Source: Argyresthia goedartella
Taxonomy: Eukaryota; Arthropoda; Insecta; Lepidoptera; Argyresthiidae
NCBI GenBank assembly: GCA_949825045.1
Contig: OX463812.1
Location: forward strand, 2,960,661 to 3,024,660
Direction of reading: 5' to 3'
Length of the DNA: 64,000 bases
A program made the position numbers and the translations under genes. Positions 21,419 through 30,399 of the stretch are shown in pieces (position 1 is the stretch's first letter; every line of letters begins with the position of its first letter). Under the pieces are notes generated by a model. The model did not search any database. It was not told the origin of the DNA and saw only the letters and a program-made list of their open reading frames with translations.

Positions 21419-24400
21419 AAATCAAATCAAATGAAAAATCATTTATTTCCATAGGATGTTTTTACATCACTTAGATCCGTCATTACATTTTTTTGGGTGA
21501 GTTCACTAACACAATGGCGGAATCTGTGGAGAAGAGCTCACCGAAGAAACTCCACAGTCGTCGCATCTTTTGCGTTTCCTTTTTTAAATAAAATATTGTC
21601 AAATTACAAAATGAATGCTAATTATATATCGAAACAGCCTGTTACTCAAACAATCTATTCCCATGGACATCTGTCCTCTAAGTAATCAGATATCCTATAG
21701 TAACCTTTTTTATACAATTTCTGTTTTATTATTATTTTAAACTTGTCTAAAGGTAAGGTTTTAATATCAGTAGGGACCTTATTGTAATAGCGTATACAAT
21801 TGCCTTTAAAAGAATTACTAATTTTATGTAGTCGGCTTACATAAGCAACCAACTTGTCTTTATTTCTAGTATTAAAATTGTGTATATCACTGTACTTCTG
21901 AAAATTAGTTATATTTCTTTTTACATAAACAAGATTGTCATAGATATATTGAGACACAAATGTCAGAATATTGATTTCTTTAAACTTTTCCCTCAGTGAC
22001 ACTCTAGGCCCTAATCTATAAATTGCACGAACAGCCCGTTTCTGCAGAATAAATATACTATTAGCATTCGCAGCGTGACCCCACAATAAAATACCATAGG
22101 TCATTAGACTATGAAAGTAACTAAAGTAGACTAGTCTAGCGGTGTCTACGTCGGTAAGAGCTCTAATTTTTTTAACTGCGAACGCTGCCGAACTCAGTCT
22201 GTTCGACAATTTATGGATCCCATTGTAGTTTGGCGTCTAAAGTAATGCCCAAAAAGACAGTCGACTGCACAAGGTCCAATCTCTGTCCTTTTATAAATAT
22301 GTCTGTAGTTACCGCGTTCACATTGGGTAATACGAATTTAATACATTTAGTTTTCTTTTCATTAAGTAATAAATTGTTAACAGTAAACCAGTTCAATATA
22401 CTAGAGATAGCATTGTTTACCTCGTCATAATTTGATTGCTGTCTTTTAACTTTAAATATCAAAGAAGTATCATCGGCAAACAATACTAACCCATGTTTTG
22501 CTTTAACAAGGTAAGGTAAATCATTAATATATACTAAAAACAAGAAAGGACCAAGAATTGAACCTTGCGGTACGCCCATACTTATTGAAGACCCAGGTGA
22601 TCTTTTCCCATTAACATCGACCATCTGAACCCTATCTGTTAGATATGACTCCAGAAGGCCAAGTGCCTGATCTTTTATACCATAATGGCGTAACATCCTG
22701 ACAAGAGTGTCATGATGGACGCAATCAAAAGCCTTGGATAGATCGCAGAAGACACCTATTGCATCCATTGCGTCTTCCCAGGTATCAAAAATATTGTCGA
22801 TTAGTTCAACATCAGCATCGGCTGTTGAACGACCCTTTGTGAAACCAAACTGAGCAATATGAATTAAATTATTGAGATAAAAATGACTTTGCAATTGATT
22901 AAGTATGAGTTTTTCAAATATTTTGCTAAGCGTTGGTAGTATCGATATGGGTCTAAAATTGGTGGGGTCTGATGTACTACCAGCTTTGAATAAAGGTATA
23001 ACTTTACTTAGTTTCATCAAGTCAGGAAACACACCATTATCTATACATTGATTAAATATACAACAAAGGTGAGGTGCAATACAATCTACAATGGAACTAA
23101 TAATTTTTACTGATAGACCATGGGCGTCAGCTGTCTTTTTCATTTCCAGGGATTTAAACGCTTTTACAATGTCTTCATTATTTACGTGCCTAAATTTAAA
23201 ATCTGTTTTACATTCCTCAAAGTTTTGTTTAAGTATAGATTCAGCAGCAGCGGGAGATGAATTTAAAGACTTGGTTGTTGAAACTGGAATGTCCGTAAAG
23301 AAATTTTCGAAAGCTTTTGCTACTTCTAGGTCTGTACTTAGCAATTGATTATCTATCTTAAGCTTGAAGTTATTATGTGTAGCTTTGGCCTTTCCAGTCT
23401 CTCTGTTTATAATTTGCCAAGTCGTTTTCATTACATTGCTACTAGATTCAATTTTGTTTTTAATGAAATTAGATTTAGCTACGGCACAAACGCGTTTAAA
23501 CATTTTTGAATAACTACGAACATAATCTAGAAAGGCCGTATTTTTGTTATATGATTTCTCTTCATAGAGTTCATATAATCTTCGTCTGCTCCTATGAATT
23601 CCAACTGTCGCCCAATCACTAAACAAAGCTTTGTTATTAACTTTTATAGTTTTTGATTTAAATACCGTATCATATTCATTTTTGACAAGGTTAAATACTG
23701 AGTTGTACAACAAATTTGGATCGTTACTGTATGGTATTTCCCATTGTTTATCTAAAATATTATTCCTGTAGTGTTCAAGCCGAGTGTCACTAACGGGCAC
23801 ACATGTAATACCCTCTTTTTGGTCCTTTTTATTTTAATATTGAATATACCTATCTGACCAGAGTGATCAGAGGTTAATTTATTGATGACCGATTTGAAAA
23901 TGGGCGTAATGTTAGTAAATATATTGTCAATGCAGGTAGCAGATGTTGCAGTAATTCTAGTAGGCTCCAAAAACAGATAGTTCATGTTGTGACATAAAAA
24001 TAAAGATTTTAATCTAGTACAAATATTATTATCCTCTAACAGATTAACATTAAAATCACCACAAATTATAAAAAAATTGTTTTTATCGCTGATTTTAATC
24101 AACACTTCATCCATTTTCTTTTCGAATAAATCAAAGGATGAATCTGGTGGTCTGTATACGCTCATTACAATAAGTTATTCAAGTTCAATACAGGCTATTT
24201 CCATGGTACGCTCAACAGACAGGCTCACTATGTCAACTCGTTCCTTATATTTAAAACTATTATTTACAAGTATTAAGGAGCCACCGCGATCAGCTGTTTT
24301 TCTGTTGAACGAACTAGCAACGTGGTGGTTATTAAAGTTGAACATGAACTGATAACTCTTTAAAAAGTGCTCTGTTATACATAAAATATCAATATTATTA

Positions 24401-24610
24401 CAGTTCATGAATAACTCAATTTCCAGTTCTTTACTTAACATGCCCTGTATATTTTGATGAACCAAGTTTAAAATATTCTTACTTTTACATTTTTCATTAC
24501 TAGTAACTTGATTTAATGGGCAAGATGAAGGTATATTTATACAAATATTAATATTACTGCCAGAGTTACTCTCTGTTGTCCTATGGGTTAATTTAAAGAG
24601 CTTGGAACAG
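21419..24610 (-). mobile_element. Jockey-clade LINE, 5'-truncated, copy 1
   Basis: A non-LTR retrotransposon on the minus strand. The 3' end carries a CAAAT-repeat tail (21419-21434) and a 3' UTR starting with the TTTCCATAGGATG region. ORF2 reads endonuclease (24465 to about 23800) then reverse transcriptase. ORF1 is missing, so the copy is 5'-truncated near 24610. It is nearly identical to 57432-59211, so the family was active recently. Confidence 0.92.
21655..24480 (-). pseudogene. Jockey ORF2 (endonuclease and reverse transcriptase), copy 1
   Basis: Endonuclease: VHQNIQGMLSKELEIELF, CITEHFLK, MSVYRPPDSSFD, CGDFNVNLLED and TSDHSGQ, the APE-type set. Reverse transcriptase: LFKAGSTSDPTNFRPISILP, QFGFTKGRSTADADVEL, IGVFCDLSKAFDCVHHDTLV, GVPQGSILGPFLFLVYINDL and the active-site box LFADDTSLIF. 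Three lesions: a stop at 24172-24174 (after CIELE), a frameshift near 23790, and an 8-bp deletion near 22210 that breaks KLQWDP from SNRLSS; copy 2 keeps those 8 bases. The enzyme would nick target DNA and reverse-transcribe its own RNA. Confidence 0.92.
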
Positions 24611-25129
24611 ATTCCAAGGAGTACATGTCATTATTAATACACTGCTCAATAGAAGCAGGCGTTTCCTGTCAGAAATAGAAAATCAATCTGCAGTAGCCTT
24701 ATTATATATTTCTGATATCAAAATCAAAAAAGACAGCCAGACGAGAAAATACTAATAAGTTATTCCCTCAACAACAACAAAACGTCACGCCCTATTGCAC
24801 CCTAGGTGAAAATAACTAAATATAAGATGGTAGGGCCCCAAATATAATTGACTACGGCTCAAAAGGGCCAAACCATTTTCATCAGATCTGGCAATACGCA
24901 CGCAAGCTCTATTCTCTCTATCGTACTCCCGCTGAGTTTCTTCGCTAACTGTGACCTCTGTTTATCGCATCGCGTGAGGTGGGGTGAGCGAGAGGGAGAG
25001 AGACAGGTAACAGCTTGCTCAGAGCCAAAGAAACTTGACGCGAATGAAAACTTTCAACAATTAAAATTAATTAAGCGTCATTAAATAATTTCTCTTCCCA
25101 TATTCCAAACCTAAGAAGCCTATAAAATA
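24611..25129. other. Unassigned intronic DNA
   Basis: No gene recognised. The segment 24870-25030 is richer in GC with GAGAG runs, possibly a decayed repeat. Confidence 0.4.
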
Positions 25130-25675
25130 ATAATATTTAGATACAGGAACATTGCTTCTGGTCCCACACTGGCATACCCTGTCGTGTGAACGACATACAG
25201 CGATGACACAAAAATGCAAAGTGTGAAACGGGACCCTACTACTAAGACTCCGCAGGCCGTCCGTCCGTCCGTCTGTCACCAGGCTGTATCTCATGAACTG
25301 TGATAGTTAGGCAGATGAAATTTTCACAGATGATGTATTTCTGTTGCCGCTATAACAACAAATACTAAAAAAACAGAATACAACAATTTGTTTATCTGTG
25401 AACCTTATACAAATTTATGAATGCACCTGGTTACGTACATGGAATGTGAAAGTAGCCGCACCGATAACTTTGTAAACAACATTTTGCTATGTAAAATCCA
25501 AACTATTCACTCCACACCATCCCTACCTTTATACGGTGATACGGAACCCTTCGTGCGCGAGTCCGTCCTGCACTTGACCGTTTTTTTCTTCTTCCTCAGC
25601 AGGGATTTCGAACCCGGGATCTCTCGCAGGGGAAGCAAAGCCTCGGCCGCCACACCACAGAGGCTTTGATTGAGC
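25130..25675 (-). mobile_element. tRNA-headed SINE split by another repeat
   Basis: The left part 25130-25210 (GATACAGGAACATTGCTTCT, GGTCCCACACTGGCATACCC) is SINE body. The right part 25598-25675 is its head (TTTCGAACCCGGGATCTCTC, GCCACACCACAGAGGC). The same SINE is continuous at 53382-53660. The intervening 25211-25597 is a later insertion. Confidence 0.75.
25211..25597. mobile_element. Dispersed short repeat (CCGTCCGTCCGTC family), copy 1
   Basis: Shares blocks with 27541-27955, 41571-41985 and 53755-54527: CGGGACCCTA, CCGTCCGTCCGTCTGTCACC, AGGCTGTATCTCATGAAC, TTTTCACAGATGATGTATTT and GGAACCCTTCGTGCGCGAGT. The family is non-coding; I do not assign a class. Confidence 0.8.
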
Positions 25676-26264
25676 GACCTCGGTCACATTAGCCGTGCTT
25701 GACCGACTTACACCGCACCGCCCAAGTCGTGTCTCTATAGTAATCAGGGAACAAGGGAACGAGGGAGGGAGAACTAGCTATAAATCCGTCCATAAGACAC
25801 CTCCTGTCAACTAGCGGCCAATACTCGGCTTATTGAGTACGCAGAATATTGGAGGTCATTTCGGAAACAATCTTAAGTTCTGATCTCAAAATCTAAAACT
25901 TAATTTAATCATTATTGTTGTACAAATATGATGTACAACAGAACATGTTGGGACCCAAAGCGCCGCACACAAAAAAAAACACAACACATGGTGGAAAATC
26001 AAATAATTACAAATACAATATCGATATCATTTTACAACTTAAGATAATATTTTGAGATTCAGTTACATACGATTAAATTAGATTCAGCAGTATGTCAAGT
26101 TTATAGAAAAATTCAATTAAGGGCGATACAGTATGGTTCGGTTTTGAATACAGTTGAATGCGTGGGACTAAGGACTTGAATTATTACATGATTTTGAGAG
26201 TCAATTTCGCATTTGTAGTCGTCTCGCACAGTTTAGTTTTTAAAAATCTATCAGTATCTCTCCT
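25676..26264. other. Unassigned intronic DNA
   Basis: AT-rich, no coding signal. Confidence 0.5.
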
Positions 26265-26570
26265 TTTGGCTCCGAGGTCTAATTAATGGGTTTAACGCTT
26301 GCTTCTCACACAGGAGATGTAGGTTCGAAACCTGAGCATGTACCAATGAGATAATTAATTCATCTTAAGTACAGTATCGGACGTTCAGTGTTTCGGATGG
26401 CACGTTAAGCTGTAGGTGCCGCCTACTATCGCGACGAGGTAGTGGTCGTAAAACCCTCCATCAACCCGCACTGAGCCAGCATGATGGAGTATGGCTTAAT
26501 CTTACTCGTATCCGGGTAAAGGCCTGTGCCCCTCGGTGGGGACATTGATGGGCTACATTATATTTATTTA
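26265..26570 (+). mobile_element. SINE, second family
   Basis: A tRNA-like head with B box AGGTTCGAAACC (about 26322) is followed by a body with TGTTTCGGATGGCACGTTAA, CAACCCGCACTGAGCCAGC and AAAGGCCTGTGCCCCTCGGT. The 3' half recurs in reverse at 42225-42365 and in part at 12850-12945. Confidence 0.75.
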
Positions 26571-27540
26571 TTACATATAATCTGTCCTTTCAGCATAGTT
26601 TAATTAAATTTGACTTCATTATGTTGAAGCTTCAATATCACGAAAACATCGAAAATATTTTATTTACCTGCTTCAAACAATCTAACGCCTAATACTTAGT
26701 AGCATCTGATTAAAATTTACAGCTTCTGAAAGGGTGCAAAATAATTTATCAAGAAAGGGGGCAACACGATATTTTAGCAAGATTGATTGAGTGAACGTTT
26801 TCTATATTGAGCTTATAGGATCAAAGCTAGCTTCGTTGATAACGTTTCAGATGGAATTATTCAACAAAGACATGAAATTAATATTTTTAATTGAAATGAC
26901 TAACCCTTTTGGATGGATTAGAAGAATTAAATACTATTTGCTTGTTAACATCCACAACAGATAAATGATTAAGTATTTCGCCGCCTTAGTACTTAGGCCA
27001 ACCGACCACTAAACTAATTTTAGAGTAAACATTTATTTTGTTTGATATAGTTATAAAGACAAGAATATTAAGTAAAGAAAATACATTCCTAATTTGAACA
27101 GATATGTAAGTTAGTACTGATTAAATTTGAATTTTCGATGGGGAGGTTGGACAAAATGCTGCTGTAAAAATTACGTAGTTAGAGATTGAGCACAACGGGT
27201 TTCTCAGTTGCGTGCTAGTGTATCCAAACAACCATGGTTGTTTGAAAAAAAAAAACCTGTATATTTATAAATTGATTAGTTATAGGCTGTTTTATTTCAA
27301 TGAATGTGATGGAAATATGGTATGTTATCCTACCTTATTTAATTATTGAAAAGATTTTTCAGTCAGCACATGGTGTATTGTCTATATGTATGTATCTACT
27401 TGCAAATACAGATAGGCCCATTTCGAAAGGTCAGTAAGGCGAAATCGGAAACAATAAGAATTGCTGTTATTAGCAAAATTGCGTCATTCGGTAAAGCAAT
27501 TTTCCTAGCCGGGAATCGAACCTTAAGATTTTGAAGTAAA
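26571..27540. other. Unassigned intronic DNA
   Basis: AT-rich, only short frames; nothing recognised. Confidence 0.5.
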
Positions 27541-27955
27541 AAACCGGTCAAGTGCGACTCCAACTCGCGCACAAAGGGTTCTGTACCACCGTACAATGGT
27601 AGGGATGGTGTGGAGTGAATAGTTTGTATTTTACATAGCAAAATGTTGTTGGCAAAGTTATTGGTGCGGCTACTTTCACACTCCATGTACGTAACCAGGT
27701 GCATTAATAAGTTTGTTTGTGGTATTGAAAGAATTGTTGTATGGTAGCCCCCTTAAATATTTATTTTATTCTGTGTTTTAGTGTTTGTTGTCGTAGCGGC
27801 AACAGAAATACATCATCTGTAAAAATTTCATCTGTCTAACTATCATGGTTCATGAGATACAGCATAGTGAAAGACGGACGGACGGACGGACGGACGGACA
27901 GCGGAGGCTTAGTAATAGGGTCCCGTTTGGCACCCTACGGGTACGGAATCCTAAA
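27541..27955. mobile_element. Dispersed short repeat, copy 2 (opposite orientation)
   Basis: Begins AAACCGGTCAAGTGCGACTC and ends CACCCTACGGGTACGGAATCCT. Contains the reverse of the diagnostic blocks, including GGACGGACGGACGGACGGAC and ATACATCATCTGTAAAAATT. Confidence 0.82.
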
Positions 27956-28017
27956 AATCACCCTGTATTATTATATCATTCGATAGTGTGTGTGTGCTGA
28001 TAAGGATAAAGGACATT

Positions 28018-28289
28018 GACAATTTATGTATAGAAGTTGGACAAAGTACTGCCCAGAATTAACAATTTATGCATAGAAGTTGGACAAAGTACTGCCCAAA
28101 ATTAACAATTTATGTATAGAAGTTGGACAAAGTACTGCCCAGAATTAACAATTTTTGTATAGAAGTTGGACAAAGTCCTGCCCAGAATTAAGAATTTATG
28201 TATAGAGGTTGGATAAAGTACTGCCCAGAATTAACAATTTATGTATAGAAGTTGGACAAAGTACTGCCCAGAATTAATAATTTATGCTG
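28018..28289. repeat. 43-bp minisatellite, about 6.3 copies
   Basis: Unit CAATTTATGTATAGAAGTTG followed by GACAAAGTACTGCCCAGAATTAA. Copies differ by single bases (TGCATAG, CCCAAAAT, AGAGGTTGGATAAAG). Confidence 0.93.
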
Positions 28290-29040
28290 CATGAGCATTT
28301 CGTACTTCAGGCCAAGACTAATCTGTAAACTGGAGTGCTCCAAACCTGTCCCAGGAGTCTAGAGAAACCAGAAACCTAATACGCAATTTCGTTTACATGG
28401 ATGATATAATTGTTCTAGTGCTTTCGAATTAGAAACCCAACTACTACACTGACTTAAATAAAGAATAACTGGGACAGTTATGTTATCCATGTAAACGTAA
28501 TAATTGGGTGTTATTGCTTTATTGTGACTTTTCTGTTCTATTTAAAGAAAAACATCAAAAAAGATCCCCCCCTCCCCAAGAGTAAAAATAATGTATGGTT
28601 TAAAGGGTACATATTATAATGTATAAACACAAAACATATAAGTTTAGAATGTATGACTTCAAAATATATTTAATCGGAAAGCGCTGCGAAGTTAGTTGAT
28701 AATTTTTGAATTCAAACATTGACTTTAGTTTACTGATAACACTGATTTATTTGATACTGACACACGGTAAAATACAACAACAACAACATAGAAACAACAT
28801 AGAACAACAAAGAAACAACATACAACATAGAAAACTACGCGCTACGCGCTGTCAAACTAAAAGTCACATTTTTACCCCGAACGCCCACGACGATGGCTTT
28901 TTAATAAGACTTGATAAAATGAATGATTGCATGGCTTATTCACATGACGCAACGTTTTCAGAGACAGACAGCATAACGATGATTATCTACTTTAAATATC
29001 ATGTTAATTTGGATTAACAAGTTTTCATTTAATCAGTATT
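28290..29040. other. Unassigned intronic DNA with CAACA-rich stretch
   Basis: No gene. At 28775-28835 there are repeated ACAACATAGAA units. The frame spanning them (28706-29017) has no known domain. Confidence 0.5.
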
Positions 29041-29165
29041 GACAAGCCACTGTAAGAATATTGATCTCCTTAAATCGTAACGGGATTTCATATTACATAT
29101 GAAAAGAATTGCTCTCTTCTGTAGCACAAATACCGATATCCGCCGCTTTACCCCACAACAGAATG
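29041..29165 (-). pseudogene. Old Jockey ORF2 relic, left part
   Basis: The minus strand matches the end of Jockey ORF2: CCCCACAACAGAATGCCATA corresponds to CCCCACAATAAAATACCATA in the LINE at 21419-24610, and AGAATATTGATCTCCTTAAA to its INILTF codons. It continues at 33661 after the CR1-like insertion. Confidence 0.78.
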
Positions 29166-29324
29166 CCATATGACATAACAGTCATGACATGACATAACAT
29201 GACAGTCCGTGCCGCGAGCTCTCCGCGTGCGGGTGTGATTGCTTTGAGTGATTCGACCGACTGCGCTATCGACCGCCATTGTTATTTGGTACGGAATTAA
29301 TTCGTGTTGTAAAAATTCATCACT

Positions 29325-30242
29325 ATGGTGGTGTGTAAGAAGTGTAAACTCTTTCTATCGGTGAGAGGAAACAGTGGCGAAGTGGTAAAGTGCAAAGGGT
29401 CCTGTGAAGCGTATTTTCACAAAAAATGCGCACGCGCCATCAAATGTTTTACCGAAAGCGAGAAGTGTGAGGATTGCACGAAGGGTTCTTCAACGCTATC
29501 GCCAAGAATCAGCATCGATCCTGCCAAAGTAACTACTGAAGGATTACTGGTTGAGCTAAACAAAAGGCTTGATGTGGTTTACAAGATGCAGAAGACGCTA
29601 GATGATATGAGCGAGGCCGTAGATTTTTATGCAGAGCAGTACCTTGAGCTATGGAAATACAAAGAAAGTAGTGAAAAGAAGATGAAGGCTGTAGAACAGA
29701 AAAATATATACTTGGAAAAGTGTAACAAGGCTCTTGAAGAACGTGTGGTTGCATTGGAAAACCAAAGCAAGGAAAAGAATATTGAAATAGTTGGGCTGGA
29801 CATGAAAGAAGGAGAAAACATTCAGGAGACGGTGAAGATTATTGCCAAAAAACTTAATATAGACTATTCCAGCGTTCATGAAATAAAGCGGGTAGGTGGA
29901 AGAAAGCCAACCGACAAGGAACGGGCGCGGCCGCGGCCGGTGCTGATTACCCTCGCGTCGCGCGCCGCCCGGGACCAGTGGCTTGCCAAGAAAAAAACCC
30001 GCATCACTAATGGCGAGATTTTTAACAATGATAATACGAAGCCTATATTTATAAACGAAGATCTCTCCAGGCATCAAAGACAGCTGTTCTGGGCCGCTAG
30101 GGCGGAACTGAAGCCGATCTTCAAGTTTGTATGGACCAGTAATGGGGATATTCTGGTGCGCAAGAATGAAGACAATAGGAAAGTCTATGTTATTCGCTCT
30201 GCAGAAGACATAGAAAAACTAAAAAAATCTAGTGAGGAGTAG
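29325..30242 (+). CDS. LINE ORF1: PHD finger, coiled coil, FP-like domain
   Basis: A 305-residue protein starting at an ATG in a fair context (TCACTATGG). Residues 4-51 hold a C4HC3 zinc finger (C4, C7, C23, C27, H32, C35, C48, C51), PHD-type. Residues about 85-155 are a charged heptad-rich coiled coil. From about 155 come ENIQETVKIIAKKLNIDYS, IKRVGGRKP, PVLITLASRAARDQWL and FINEDLSRHQRQLFWAAR, which match the layout of the baculovirus-FP-like/Transposase_22 RNA-binding domain of many LINE ORF1 proteins. It probably binds element RNA and assists target-primed reverse transcription. No stop or frameshift is seen. Confidence 0.88.
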   Translation: MVVCKKCKLFLSVRGNSGEVVKCKGSCEAYFHKKCARAIKCFTESEKCEDCTKGSSTLSPRISIDPAKVTTEGLLVELNKRLDVVYKMQKTLDDMSEAVDFYAEQYLELWKYKESSEKKMKAVEQKNIYLEKCNKALEERVVALENQSKEKNIEIVGLDMKEGENIQETVKIIAKKLNIDYSSVHEIKRVGGRKPTDKERARPRPVLITLASRAARDQWLAKKKTRITNGEIFNNDNTKPIFINEDLSRHQRQLFWAARAELKPIFKFVWTSNGDILVRKNEDNRKVYVIRSAEDIEKLKKSSEE

Positions 30243-30399
30243 TGCATTCTTTCTTGCGCACTCCACATTATAAAGGAGGATCCACATAAAATTCAATCAT
30301 ATAAATACCTACACTTTAGATACTATTACGGATACAATATATAATAGATATAACGACCCAAAATTATGGAGTCAATTCGTCAGTAACACACATAGTAGC

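Noticed and set aside
28706..29017. 103-codon plus frame
   Set aside because: Built on a CAACA-rich repeat; no conserved features.
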